A stretch of DNA of 64,000 bases from Magnaporthiopsis rhizophila (GCA_003049465.1 PYSS01000113.1:41153-105152), one strand, 5' to 3'. Counted from the first letter of the stretch, positions 1 to 11,107 are shown. Numbers and translations: made by a program. The notes: a model not told the origin generated them from the letters alone.

Positions 1-921
1 GGAGAAGATGCAAAGGGGCCGGAGTCGGGGACGCAGGGAGCGACCGGCTAGCGTCAGACGGCGTCACGACGACGGCACGGCGGCGGCGGCGGCGGCAGCG
101 GCGGCGGAGGCGGCGACTGCGAGATCGAGATCCTCGTCACGATCATCGTATAACAGCATCCGAGTGCGAGGAGGTAGCATGGCCCTAGAGTGGCCGCGGG
201 GTCTGGGGGACAGCGCCGGCGAGGACTCGGCGAACCCTCCTGGCGGCGCCGATCGGCAGGTTCGATCAGCGGGAATGACGGGGGAGGACGTCGTTAGCGA
301 TGGCGGGCTTCATGGTGAAGGGGCCGAACATCTCGCCCCGCGCGACCCAGAGAATAACGTATAAGCGGGCCGGAGCTAGCATGGCGAAGACACCTCTTGG
401 CGTCGACCGTAAGCTAGGTACTTGATACGGATCTTCTTTATAATATCTCTATGTTTGTTGCCGGACTCGTCGGATTTTGGGCTGCGCTATGGCTTCTCCG
501 AGGTTAGCCTCGGCTGACTGCTGCTCCGGCCCGTTGGCCTCGCCGTCGATATCTGTGTCCGTGAAGTTGCTTTGTGGCTGAGCGGGACGTGGTGTCGAAC
601 CGGGCACTATCTTTTGGGGTTAACGAAGGAAGAAGTATGGACAGCAAGGGTAGTTGTCATTCCTGTGTGAGGGCCCCTCACTGAGGGCCGCATATCGGAC
701 GAGTCAACCAGGGCTCCGCTCAGCCGCGTGGTACCGCCTGCAGCTCAGGCAGTATCCACAGCAGCTCAGGGCTGGCATTCAACCCAAATTTGGGGCAAAA
801 AGGTTTTCGGGGAAGAATATTAAGGTATACGTATAGATAACTTTATACCCACCTCGAGAGCTTTTCTGTTATATGGAAGTGAACAGATCCCCGCGACGAC
901 ATAGCCCAATTCGACCCCACC
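1..921. other. Left edge, no confident gene
   Basis: No gene is convincing here. The plus-strand frame at 8-364 is low-complexity (GCN repeats encoding poly-Ala near 85-115) and has no domain. On the minus strand two short stretches look coding-like. One, about 455-615, ends in a basic tail (PKIRRVRQQT) before a TAG. The other, about 270-382, reads LYVILWVARGEMFGPF and then KPAIANDVLPRHS before a stop, resembling a membrane segment. Neither joins into a gene with a start codon. They could be 3' exons of decayed or mis-spliced genes. Confidence 0.3.
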
Positions 922-2266
922 ATGCCAAGGATTGTCGTGATAGGGTCTGTCAAAGAGAAACCAGCTACTTTCCATTGATGTTTTCGAATCATTTCTAACC
1001 AGTCCAAAACATACAGAGCCGGAGTGTCGGGACTCACTTCGGCGCTTCTCCTGTCCGAAAATAAAAACAATGCGGTCACAGTGGTTGCCAAACATATGCC
1101 CGGCGACTACGACATCGAGTATACGTCGCCATGGGCCGGAGCCAATGTCTTGCCGTAAGACGCCCCAACATCTCGGCCCGTGGTCCTCGCTGGCGTTCAA
1201 ACTAACCTCTCTCTGATACGACGCTCAAGAATGGCAAAGGAAGCAGACAGCCGGTGGGAGAGGCGCACCTGGCCCGTATTGAGGCGCCTAGCAGCCGAGG
1301 TGCCCGAAGCCGGGATACATTTCCAAAGTCGGTGAAGCCCCCGGCCACATCCACCTGTCTCAAGCCTACCTGCGTATCGGGCACCTGCAAGCTGACCATG
1401 GATGGCAATACCTACCTTGCATGCTTGTAGAAACCCACATCCTCCGCCGGCCCGGGGCCGACGACGAGGGCTCGGGGCTGGATCCGGTGTTCGACAAGGA
1501 CCCGTGGTACAAAGACCTGATGCCCGACTTCCGCCCGCTGGCGGCCTTGGAGCTGCGGCCGGGCGCGGTGTCGGGCTACGAATTCACGTCCGTGTGCATC
1601 AACACGGCGCTCTACCTGCCGTGGCTGGTGGGCCAGTGCCGCGCGCGCGGCGTCGTCTTCCGCCGCGCCGTGCTCGGCCACGTGTCCGAGGCCGCGTCGC
1701 TCGCCGACGGGTCCGCGGCGGCGGACCTGGTGGTCAACGCGACCGGCGTGCTGGCCTGCCGGCTCGGCGGCGTCATGGACGACAAGGTGTACCCGGCGCG
1801 CGGGCAGGTCGTCGTGGTGCGCAACAGGCTACCCGTCATGATCGGCGCGCAGTGCCACATGGGCGACGCCGACAGGCCGGAGGAGCTGGTGTACGGCATG
1901 GAGCGCGCGGCCGGCGGCGGCACGGTCCTGGGCGGCAGCTACCAGAAGGACAACTGGGATCCCAACCCGGACCCGAACCTGGCGGTGCGCATCATGGCGC
2001 GCATCGTCGAGCTGTGTCCCGAGATCGCGGGCGGCAAGGGCGTCGCGGGCCTGGACGTCATCCGCCACGGCGTCGGCCTCAGGCCGTGCAGGGAAGGAGG
2101 GGTCCGGATCGAGACGGAGCTGGTGGACGGCATGGACTGCCCCGTCATTCACAATTACGGTCATGCCGGCTGGGGCTATCAGGGGTCCTATGGCTGTGCC
2201 GAGCGGGTCGTGGAGCTTGCGGATGAGGTTTTTGCAGGCGGCTCTGGCGACAAAGCGAAGCTGTAG
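922..2266 (+). CDS. D-amino-acid oxidase (FAD-dependent, peroxisomal)
   Basis: Four exons (922-944, 1017-1154, 1230-1327, 1431-2266) give 364 residues, the normal length for the family. Splice sites keep phase and rebuild the FAD-binding Rossmann motif: exon 1 ends in MPRIVVIG and exon 2 continues AGVSGLTSALLLS. Other family marks are SPWAGANVLP, the segment EAGIHFQK across the third junction, and the C-terminal signature HNYGHAGWGYQGSYG. The protein ends in AKL, a PTS1 peroxisomal signal. By family it oxidises neutral D-amino acids to 2-oxo acids, ammonia and H2O2, allowing their use as nitrogen source. D-aspartate oxidase is a close relative and cannot be excluded from sequence alone. Confidence 0.92.
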
Positions 2267-2524
2267 ATTTGATTAATAAAATACAGCAAAAGAAAAACCA
2301 TGGCGAATGAATACTCCAGCGGTGGCTGGGAGGGTCAGGAGGAAGATGGGCAACCTAATGAATGGAATGAATTATACCCTAACCCTAGATACGTGTCAAC
2401 GAGAACGGAGCTTGAATGTTTCTCCGCCAAAATGTTTCCACCGCGATTGAACCCCAATGCCCGTTGCAGCTTGATCTTTCCGCCACAATCGCCTTTGCAC
2501 CAATTTGACGCATCGAGCGCCGCC

Positions 2525-4012
2525 ATGGCCGAGGCCACTACTTCATTACCGGGGCGCGCCGTCCGCTTCGCTCTCGACGTCGCAAACGGCCGCCATGTCC
2601 TCTCCAAGCTCGTCGGTCCAGCACTGCTCGCCCTGGACGTCGTGCTCTGCGCCCTGATCATCCTCAAAGTCCCCTGTGAGCCTCCTAGCTGCTCTTGGCT
2701 GGACATTTGCGGATATAAACAAATCCCTCGTTCGCTTTAGATGCTAATCCTTCGGGGCCGTCTGGCTGCAGATACCGAAATCGACTGGGAGGCGTACATG
2801 GAGCAGATCTCGCAGTACGTCTCAGGCGAGCGCGACTACACCAAGATCCGTGGCGGCACCGGGCCCCTCGTGTACCCGGCAGGCCACGTCTACATCTACA
2901 CGGCGCTGTACTATCTGACGAACGAGGGCAAGAACATTCTACTGGCGCAGCAGCTGTTCGCCGGCCTATACCTCGTGACCCTCGCCGTCGTCATGGAGTG
3001 CTACCGCAAGGCGAGGGTACGCACGGAACGAGCCCTCCCGACGTTTCGCCCTACGCTGTACGGATCCTTGGCTTGGCTGGGGGCTAACTGAAAAGAGCAG
3101 GCGCCGCCGTACATTCTCCCGCTCCTGGTTCTCTCGAAACGTCTCCATAGCGTCTACGTCCTCCGCTGCTTCAACGACTGCTTTGCCGTCCTCTTCTTTT
3201 GGGTGGCCATATACTGCTTCCAGCGCCGGGCATGGACCCTTGGCGCGCTGGTGTACAGCTGGGGGATCGGGGTCAAGATGACGCTGCTCCTCTCCCTCCC
3301 GGTCGTGGGCCTCGTGCTCTTCCTGGGCCGAGGATTCGTGGGTGCCATCCGGGTCGCGTCCATGATGGGTCAAGTGCAGGTCGGCATAGGCCTCCCATTC
3401 CTGTCCCACAACGCATGGGGCTATCTGGGCAGGGCGTTCGAGTTCTCGCGCCAGTTCTTCTTCAAGTGGACGGTCAATTGGCGCTTCATCGGCGAGGAAA
3501 TCTTTCTCAGCAGGGCCTTCTCCCTCACGCTCCTGGTCCTGCACGCCTCGGTCCTCCTCGCCTTCGTCACCGCGCGGTGGCTGAAGCCGACAGGCAAGTC
3601 CCTGGGCCAGATCGCAGGCACCATCCTCTCCAAACGCCTCCCTTTTAACGACCACCACGAGCTCGCCGTGACGGGCGCAGTCACGCCGCGCTATGTCCTG
3701 ACGTCCATGCTAACGGCGACCGTCGCCGGGCTTCTCTTCGCACGGTCGCTGCACTACCAGTTCTATGCGTACCTCGCCTGGTCCACTCCTTATCTGCTCT
3801 ACCGGGCTGGTCTCCATCCGGTCCTGCAGTACGGCCTCTGGGCCCTGCAGGAGTGGGCATGGAACGTGTATCCAAGCACGCCGGCCAGCTCTGCGGTCGT
3901 TGTCGGCGTCATGGCGGTCACGGTAGCCTCGGTATTCATCGGCGCGACGTCCGAGTTCAAACCCCCTCCTCCTCCTCCAAGAGCATCCCCAAAGGCGGTA
4001 GCATCCAAATGA
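2525..4012 (+). CDS. ALG3: Dol-P-Man:Man5GlcNAc2-PP-Dol alpha-1,3-mannosyltransferase
   Basis: Three exons (2525-2675, 2772-3016, 3101-4012) encode 435 residues. Introns restore the conserved run KVPYTEIDWEAYMEQI and then MECYRKAR-APPYILPLLVLSKR. Diagnostic ALG3 blocks are KIRGGTGPLVYPAGHVYIY, RCFNDCFAVLFFW, GLPFLSHNAWGYLGRAFEFS and FKWTVNWRFI. Many hydrophobic segments fit a multi-pass ER protein. It adds the first dolichol-phosphate-mannose-dependent mannose on the ER lumenal side during lipid-linked oligosaccharide assembly. The start at 2525 opens MAEATTSLPGR; an upstream frame from 2300 is open but lacks family character. The tail is proline-rich and ends in SPKAVASK. ALG10, a later step of the same pathway, lies at 37-39.6 kb. 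Confidence 0.94.
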
Positions 4013-4066
4013 GCTAGTCGCTTAGGAATATGGGACGGGCATCTTTGAATGACTTGCGGTTTATTT

Positions 4067-4581
4067 TCAGTCTTCGTCTTCCGAATCTGACGGTGGCATC
4101 TTGCCGACATTTGAGTCTTCTTCGTCGCTAATCTCCTCGCGCTTGGGGAACTGGGCCGGCCTGTGGATGGCAGCTAGTCGTTAGCGACAACTGGGGCAGG
4201 ATCGGGCACCTAGGCGGGAAGCAATGCAAGGGAGAAGAGAAAAAATAAATGAAGCGATTCGCCCTACCAGTACGCCTGCTTCCTCCACTCGCGCTCGTCC
4301 CGCACCACATTTATTATTTCGCCGTCGACCCTGCTGCCCTTGCGGTCCTCGTCGGCCGCCATCTCGAGCAGCACGTAGCCGCCCCGCCTGATCCAGATGG
4401 TGTTGCGGAAGCGCGCCGCGAGCTCGACCAGAACGGGCTTCTCGTTTGGCAGCGTGCACGAGTAAAGGCTGTTGCCCTCGGCCTTGACGACGCGCGCCAG
4501 CGACTGGTTGCTGGCGAGCGCGGCGGGCGGCGTGGTCGTCTCCTCGGCTGCCGCCTGAACGTTGCGTTTCGAACGCGCCAT
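4067..4581 (-). CDS. EIF1AD-like S1/IF1 domain RNA-binding protein
   Basis: Two exons (4581-4268, 4160-4067, minus strand) encode 135 residues. An N-terminal basic MARSKRNVQ leads into an OB-fold S1/IF1-like domain (about residues 20-105): SLARVVKAEGNSLYSC, ELAARFRNTIWIRRGGYVL and GEIINVVRDEREW. Exon 2 adds the acidic tail SDEEDSNVGKMPPSDSEDED, which in this family follows a PxQFPKRE-type segment. This layout matches EIF1AD, a nuclear eIF1A-related protein, rather than eIF1A itself, which has a longer C-terminal helical part. It runs tail to tail with ALG3, with only about 54 bp between stop codons. Confidence 0.85.
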
Positions 4582-4873
4582 TCTCTTGGATCGATGCGAC
4601 GAGTTTGTGCGGTTGTTAGTACGGGCGTGTTTTGCGGATGGATGTCCCCCAGGAACCTTTTTTTTTTTTTTTGTCTTGACCTGCGCTGCAGCCTGTGGGT
4701 GGGGGAGCCCGCATTTACGGCTGCATCCGAGCCCCGCGCAAACACTTTAGGGAAGATCAATCAGGTATCCAGGATCCCATTTGGAACTTGCCCACGCTGT
4801 GAATTTATTGTTTAAACCCCTTTTTTCCACCTCGACGCCTGGCACCATCGCAGACCATTAACACACAAGGGAT

Positions 4874-6145
4874 CTATTCCAATGCTCGAGCCTCAGCTTT
4901 TACTAGCAGGGCAAATGTGGTCCCCGGGCGAACGTGAAAGGTCTCTAGACCCAACAGCTCCAGGAGCGCAGCCAAGGCCATGGAGTGGGACACGATTGCG
5001 ATGAAAGGGCTTGGGTCTGAGAGCCATATGTCCTGCAGTACGGCCTGCCAGCGCCTCACATGCGTCTCGGGAGTCTCCGTCTGACCAGCGCGCCACAAGG
5101 GGTCCTCCTCGGCCAATTCCTCCGGTGAAGCGCGGAACCGCGGGTAGTGTTCGGCGATCCAGGCCCGGCTGCTCCGCCGGTCGCACGTGTGGTCCGTCAC
5201 GCGCTCGCGCAGGCCCTCCTTGACCACTGGCGCGAACGGCCGGCCCGTCGACGCGGCCACATCGCCGTAGATCAGCGCCGTCGTGGCCAGGCACCGGCGC
5301 AGCGGGCTGCTGTATATCGCACCGGGAAACGGCACGCCCTGGTCCGGCGGCAGCGCGGCCAGCATCGCGTCAAGCCGCGCCTCCCGCTCGGCGGCGGCGA
5401 CGGCGCCGCTGGGATCTTCCCCGTTGTCATCGCCCTCCAGCTCCACGGCCAGCTCGGCGCTCATGACGGTCCGGGCCCATGTGCGCCCTACATCCACGGC
5501 CTGCCGCACGCCCTCCTCCGTCAGCTCGGCGTCGGCCCAGACCCTGCCGTCGCCGTCGCCGTCGAGCAGGGACCAGTGCGCGTCCCACGCGGCCGTCCCG
5601 ACCTCGGCCTCCTTGACGTTATGGTGGCCCACGCCGTGCCGGCTGTAAAAGATGACCTTGTAGCCGCCGTTTATGGCCGCCGCCGTCGCGCTGGACTTGC
5701 GACCGCCCGCGCGGTTGAGCTTGCGCAATGTCCGGGCCAACCCTGGCCAGGTTTGGCCTTCGGCCAGGCCGAAGCGCGGCTGCGTGCCGACGCGACCGTC
5801 GGGCGACACGGCGGCGAGGGCGCTGTAGTCGACGAAGAAGGTTGGGTCTGCTGAGAACTTAAGGTGGCCGCGGAACGGTGGGCAGGCCGGGGCGTTTGGT
5901 TCGGCCATTAGAATCCTGGCAATGAGCCAATTACTTGAATTCCAAGATTTCTCCGTTAGGCTGTTTGACGAAATGCAAATCCCCTTTGAAAGTTGCCTGG
6001 CAAAAGCGGCATGCGCAAATTGGTGAGAGGAAAATGATTTTGGTGAGCAGCGGGGTAGGCCTGGATCTTGTATGACAGAGGCCTCTCCGCACCTAGTGAT
6101 ATGGGCAGGACTGAAGACATAGAGCCTCATGCACGTCGTTGCCAC
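4874..6145 (-). CDS. Histidine phosphatase superfamily (phosphoglycerate mutase-like) protein
   Basis: One exon. The catalytic RHG motif lies in VIFYSRHGVGHHN, and the second histidine is in IVSHSMALAALLELLG near the C terminus. AIYSSPLRRCLATTALIYG is the conserved central block with its Arg. The likely start is the internal Met at 5908 (MAEPNAPACPPFRGHLKFS), giving 344 residues. The 79 residues before it have no homologous look, although the frame is open to 6145. Relatives are fungal PMU1-type phosphatases of poorly known substrate; true glycolytic mutase activity is unlikely. No signal peptide or membrane segment is evident. Confidence 0.85.
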   Translation of the reverse strand: MATTCMRLYVFSPAHITRCGEASVIQDPGLPRCSPKSFSSHQFAHAAFARQLSKGICISSNSLTEKSWNSSNWLIARILMAEPNAPACPPFRGHLKFSADPTFFVDYSALAAVSPDGRVGTQPRFGLAEGQTWPGLARTLRKLNRAGGRKSSATAAAINGGYKVIFYSRHGVGHHNVKEAEVGTAAWDAHWSLLDGDGDGRVWADAELTEEGVRQAVDVGRTWARTVMSAELAVELEGDDNGEDPSGAVAAAEREARLDAMLAALPPDQGVPFPGAIYSSPLRRCLATTALIYGDVAASTGRPFAPVVKEGLRERVTDHTCDRRSSRAWIAEHYPRFRASPEELAEEDPLWRAGQTETPETHVRRWQAVLQDIWLSDPSPFIAIVSHSMALAALLELLGLETFHVRPGTTFALLVKAEARALE

Positions 6146-6383
6146 GATGAATCCTGCCCAGAGATCTGCAGTTGTTTATTTTGATCCTGCGTTTTTGAAA
6201 TCACTTTTCTTTTGTAGCCATCCAACGCCTTATCCAAGTGTTTGTGCCACCTTCTTTTCCGATGTCAGACGATAAGTTACAGCCGTATCGTGTATGTGCA
6301 TGCATTTTCACCTCATACTACGTTCAAAATGTGTCTTTTATATCCAGATGCCCGCCATGAACTGCAAAAGAAGGTAAATCTCC

Positions 6384-7271
6384 TCAGTTAAACACAACCG
6401 TCTTTTGGTTGTTGAGAAACACCCTGCGCTCGGCATACCACTGGACAGCGGCGCCAAGGACCAGGGTCTCGACGGCGGCGCCCTCGTCGACCAGCTGCTT
6501 GGGGCCCATGCTGTGGTCGACGCGCGAGATGCGCTGCTCGATGATAGGGCCCTCGTCTAGGTCGGCCGTGACAAAGTGCGCGGTGGCGCCGATGATCTTG
6601 ACGCCACGGTCGTAGGCCTGGTGGTAGGGCTTGGCGCCCTTGAAGGACGGCAGGAAGCTGTGGTGTATGTTGATGATGCGGCCGCTCATGGCCTCGCACA
6701 GGGTCGGGCTGAGGACCTGCATGTAGCGGGCCAGCACGATGAGCTCGACGCCGCGCTCGCGGGCCAAGCGCAGGACCTCGGCCTCCTGCTCGGCCTTGGT
6801 GTCCTTGGTGACAGGCAGGTGGCGGAACTCGATCCCGTAGCTCTCGGCCAGGGCGGCAAAGTCCGGGTGGTTGGACACGATGAGCGCAACGTCGATGGCG
6901 AGGCGGCCGCTGCGGGCGCGGAAGAGCAGGTCGTTAAGGCAGTGGCCGATCTTGGAGACCATGATGAGCACCTTTGTCTTGCGCGACACGGGCCTGATGT
7001 CATACGTCATGCCGTATTCGGCAGCCAGCTTCGTAAAGTCGCTGCTGCCGAGCTCCTCGGCCTCGGCGGCCGGGGCGGGGCCGAAGTGCACACGCATGAA
7101 GAACTTTTGCGAGCCGGTGTCGGAGAACTGCTTGAGGTCCAGGATGTTGATATTGCGCGCCGCGAAGATGCCCGTCACGGCGTGCACGATGCCCGGCTTG
7201 TCGGGACACGACAGCGTCAGGATGTACTCGTCTGTGGCCATGTTGGCTGGGGGGCAGGCGTATGTAGACAA
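6384..7271 (-). CDS. Formyltetrahydrofolate deformylase (PurU-type)
   Basis: Single exon, 295 residues. An N-terminal ACT regulatory domain (about 13-95) opens LTLSCPDKPGIVHAVTGIF. The formyltransferase-fold catalytic domain follows (about 98-290) with NDLLFRARSG, INIHHSFLPSFKGAKPYHQA and IGATAHFVTADLDEGPIIEQ. These contain the Asn, His and Asp of the family active site. The enzyme hydrolyses 10-formyl-THF to formate and THF, balancing one-carbon pools. Size and layout match bacterial PurU, and there are no introns although most neighbours have them. A second in-frame Met (MATDEYIL, residue 11) could be the real start. Confidence 0.93.
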   Translation of the reverse strand: MSTYACPPANMATDEYILTLSCPDKPGIVHAVTGIFAARNINILDLKQFSDTGSQKFFMRVHFGPAPAAEAEELGSSDFTKLAAEYGMTYDIRPVSRKTKVLIMVSKIGHCLNDLLFRARSGRLAIDVALIVSNHPDFAALAESYGIEFRHLPVTKDTKAEQEAEVLRLARERGVELIVLARYMQVLSPTLCEAMSGRIINIHHSFLPSFKGAKPYHQAYDRGVKIIGATAHFVTADLDEGPIIEQRISRVDHSMGPKQLVDEGAAVETLVLGAAVQWYAERRVFLNNQKTVVFN

Positions 7272-8692
7272 GGGGTCTTTCGTGTCCCGTTCTGTGTATC
7301 TTGTGTGTCCCGCTGTGCTTGGGCGATGACTCCTCCAGGCGCCAGGGCAGGGAAAGATTATGTCTTTCTGGTATATAAGGTACCCGTTAAGAATTACAGC
7401 TCCACGGCCACAGGTTCCAACGAGTAACGCCGGCTACGAGTGCGGGACTTTAAGGTGCTGGAGCTGAGCCGCTCACCGAGGCTCACTCGGTGCAAAATTT
7501 TGGGTTGAGTCATGATCCGCCCGTTCCGTCAAAGTCTGGCTCCTACATCGGCGCCGGCTGAGCTGAGCAGCCAAGTGGCCGGGGCGGGGCGGGGAGCGGT
7601 TATTTCAAAGAACGCCGGGACCTAAGACAGATGGAAGCAGAAAATGCGGGTGTGCGTTAATGAAATACCTAGTTGCATCGGCGGGGTCCTAGGGATTAAA
7701 CACAGTTCGTAGATAAGCACGGTCGAGGGATAATGGGGATCTGAATGGAGAAACTGGAATGACAGAATGCTCAGGGAAGAACCCAGCACGACGAAGTAGG
7801 TGTGGATGAGGCGAGACGCCTGTCCTGGCGTCGGTGTCCACCGTGCCATTCTTCTCGAGCGAGCGTCGACGCCTGTGCGGCTGGAAAGATTCTGAGGCGG
7901 CCGGCATCGAACCAGGAGCTACGGCAATGACGAAAAGCCGCAGGATTCGTGCGCTCAGGCTACAGCCCAACCAAGCAGATCTGGGCTCGTGAGAGACGAG
8001 CGTGGTACTAGGCGCAAAACCAGGCCAAGACACCTCGTGCCACCAGGACATTACGAACTCGAAGCCACAAGCCGCGGTCGCTTCAATCGCGAGCTGCAAT
8101 CCATCGATCCTTTCTTGAATGGGGGCCAGTCTTTGGTGGTCGTCGCGGGCGAAAGGTAGGTTGATTGATGACAGCTGCAAAGCAGGTAAATCTGCACGCG
8201 CGCATTTTGTATTTTTTGCGTCATCAGCCACTGGCATGAGGTCCAATTTCCCACCTTCAGAGAGCCTGGTGAGCACGGGCCAGCGGGGTCGGTACAAGCT
8301 TCCATGCTCTTGACGGATCCCACCCCCCCAAAAAGGCGTGCGACAGAAATCCAGCACGACCCATGACGCACCGACCACGAACAAAGTTTGGCTGAGTCCT
8401 AGCTCCAGTTCTCTGCCAGCCACCGACGAGTCGCTACGGCCCACGATAAACCACAAACCTCCACCTAGCCTCCTCATCTCCACCAAAGGTCCGCTCTCTC
8501 TCCATCCAACGCTGCCGCCTCGACAGAAGCACACGACAGCCTCTTTGTGCCGCATCTGCTCCCTTATTCGAACCCAGGCGACACTCGATCCCTCTTGAAA
8601 GCCTCCCTCGTCACAGCTTTCGCTGCTCCTCTTGCTACTGCTGCTGCCACCACCGCCGCCCCTCCGAGCGACCCCGCGACATCCGAGCGACG
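7272..8692. other. Divergent intergenic region (purU-like / POM33-like)
   Basis: This stretch holds the promoters of the two flanking genes and no convincing gene. A TATATAA sequence sits at 7372-7378, about 100 bp upstream of the deformylase. The last 300 bp before 8693 are CT-rich on the plus strand, typical of fungal 5' leaders. A 360-codon minus-strand frame crosses it but has no domain and overlaps the next gene's first exon. Confidence 0.5.
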
Positions 8693-9809
8693 ATGCCACC
8701 CCCGTCGGCGAATCAACCTTTGGGCCAGCGGCTTCTGGCGCTTGCCCAGACGTTGCAGTGTACGTGTTCACATCTTATGCCTCTGTTTTTGGTCAAACTC
8801 GTCTAGCTAACGCCACTGATTTTTGCTCTTCGTAGTCGCATGGTTTGTTGGGTATGTCTTTCGACTCTCGCATTTGCGGTCGCCCTCAACGGAGGTGGCG
8901 ACGAGGAGTATAGAGAGCAGAGGGCTTTATGCTGACATTTCGTTTCAACTTCAGTCATTCTATCCTGATCGCCGCAACCGCCAAGTACACGCTCGCGTGG
9001 ATAGCCTTCAAGGGATACCGGTCCAACATCGCCTACCGGTTTGTCTTCCTGGCCGCTGTCGCCACGTATGGCATCGTCGTGTACAAGACTCTGCGTGCCC
9101 GTCTCAAGCAGCAGCGAGGGGCGCAGATCAGCCCGCTTGCTTTGGCTGCCGATGAGAATGTCCAGTATCTGAGTAAGTCGAGCTCTGGCTCCGTCTTCTC
9201 CGTTGTGTGCTTGCCCATTTTCCTCCAGCCTGTCGCTAAACTTCGGTCGCTTGGGCAGTCCTCGGCCTCGTCTGGCTTTTCTCTCCTCGATACATCCTGG
9301 CAACGCTTCCGTATTCCATCTACTCTTTCTTCCACGTTGCGACCTACGCTCGCGCCGCCTTGATCCCGGCCGTCTCCCCACCCAAGGCAGCCCCCGCTGC
9401 GGACGCGGCCCCAGGGTCAAAGCCTGCCTCGGCATCTCACCCGCTCTCCGACGCCATCGGCAGGTTTGTCAAGGAATATTATGACGCGTCCATGTCGGTG
9501 GTCGCGACCCTCGAGATCCTCCTCTGGTCCTCTCTGTGCTTCTCGGCCCTCCTGTTCCAGCGCCGCTCCTGGATCCTGCTGCCCATTTACACGGCCTTCC
9601 TGCGCGCGCGCTTCACGCAGAGCGTGCACGTGCAGAACTCGTTCGCTCATCTCGAGGCCAAAATAGACAACCTCATGGGGAACCAGGGCACCCCGCCCGC
9701 CGTGCGCCAGGCTTGGGACATCCTCAAGAATACCTCGAGGCAGTTTTACGTCATGACGGACCTCACCCGCTACGTCAACGGAGCCGCCGCACCCAAGAAG
9801 AGCTCTTGA
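8693..9809 (+). CDS. POM33/TMEM33 family membrane protein
   Basis: Four exons (8693-8759, 8836-8851, 8955-9172, 9259-9809) encode 283 residues. Exon 2 is only 16 nt, but it preserves phase and supplies the conserved FAWFVG segment, continued in exon 3 by HSILIAATAKYT. Hydrophobic segments include AYRFVFLAAVATYGIVVY, ILGLVWLFSPRYILATLPYS and EILLWSSLCFSALLF. A soluble C-terminal part follows (SFAHLEAKIDNLMG, QFYVMTDLTRYVNG). Relatives (S. cerevisiae Pom33/Per33, S. pombe Tts1, human TMEM33) sit in the ER and nuclear envelope and affect nuclear pore distribution. A Pro/Ala-rich linker lies at about residues 125-145. Confidence 0.88.
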
Positions 9810-10105
9810 GCACCCTTTACACAAGCAGCTTCGCCGCCATGCTTTCGCTGCATGCCAACAGGTATGGGTGCGTGGGGGTCAAGAAGCCTTGGTGTCGAAG
9901 CAAGGCGGGTGACAGGGGCACTGTGGAGGCACGAGACCAAGCTCACAGAGCAATGAAGAATGGTGTTGAGGACATCGCGAAACGGTTTAAGCATCCCATC
10001 ACCGGCTGGTATCGCTGGGATCGGTCGGTCTCTCTGCTCACACCCTTTTGCGGCATCGCTATATATGCCGTTAGTCCCTTTGCACCGGACATCCTCACGG
10101 CAGGG

Positions 10106-10143
<38 letters not shown>

Positions 10144-10151
10144 NNNNNNNN

Positions 10152-10184
<33 letters not shown>

Positions 10185-11107
10185 AAGAGATTGAGTCGCT
10201 AGGAAAGCGTGTATTTGTACTGAATGTTTTCGGGAGATCGAGATCAAAGGTGGGACTCGTTTGGTGGGGGCAAGACTGTTGACAGCCAGGAGAGAAAGAG
10301 CCTCGAACAAGAGGTAAGGGGCCCACGGCGTGACGCGTCATGTTTCCTCCCTCTCGAGTATTCTTCTCCCTGGCTTATTTTCTATCGATCATACTTATGC
10401 GTTATCAGTTTGAGCGGAGTTCGAGGAGGGTCGTGTCATTTTGGCACTGTCTGTTTTGGTATTTCAGCTACGTTCTCTCGGGTTTGTTCAGTGATGGCAC
10501 ATCACTTTTGGTGGAGTATCTTACAATGCCACATTTCCACTCTCCTGGTTTGCAAAGTCGACTCGTCATGACAATATGCGGCCTGAGCTCAGAGCTCGTT
10601 TCTGCCATGTGCCTCTGTCGATCCGATGACGAAGCCAGGGTTCGGGTCCAGCGTTAGGGTGTGAACGGATCAAATGGCTTGTGCTTTCTGCTTCTCGGAT
10701 TGCGCACAGACCACTTACCGCGACTTAACGTGGTCCCACCTCTGGTTCCAGTGAGCCCGCCAGCGCCCGCATTCGATTCGATGACGTCGCATGCGGTCAG
10801 CCTGGTGCGTTCCGCGCGGCCGGGTCTTGGTTGGCTCCTGGCGTCTATGCGTTCAAACCTGGCGGCAACGTGAGGCAACCAACACAAAATGGTACGCCCC
10901 TCTTCTGCCGCATGCGAAACGGAAATAGACGCAAGGCTGCCATCTTGGGACAAATACCTTTGATTTCATTGCATCCAACTTCCTTCTTGACGTACCGCTC
11001 AAACGGCCTCTCCTGCAGGCTGCCCCTTTGCTCGCCTCCTGATCCCTGCGGCCTGCTTCAAACGAGACCATCGACCTCTTCTTCACCACCCACTCCAGGC
11101 GTCAACT
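9810..11107. other. Intergenic region with an assembly gap
   Basis: This is the 3' flank of the POM33-like gene and the promoter of the PTEN-like gene. It contains the T/N tract listed separately. No frame in it has a recognisable domain. The frames that cross the T run read as poly-Phe or poly-Lys and are artefacts of the homopolymer. Confidence 0.6.
10109..10183. repeat. Poly-T homopolymer containing an 8-N gap
   Basis: A run of 35 T (10109-10143), eight N (10144-10151) and 32 more T (10152-10183). The assembler evidently failed inside a long T tract, so the true length is unknown. Similar but shorter runs occur at 15824-15846 (T), 32730-32748 (A), 43247-43259 (A) and 63961-63998 (A). Confidence 0.95.

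Noticed and set aside
490..600. GGTTCGANNCC-like box B of a tRNA (minus strand)
   Set aside because: Flanking bases do not form a T stem and no acceptor stem or anticodon arm can be drawn.
7689..8771. Minus-strand open frame of 360 codons
   Set aside because: No domain or family character, composition drifts along its length, and it runs antisense over the first exon of the POM33-like gene.
9536..10282. Frame through the poly-T/N tract giving poly-Phe
   Set aside because: It overlaps the real POM33-like exon in another frame and crosses an assembly gap.
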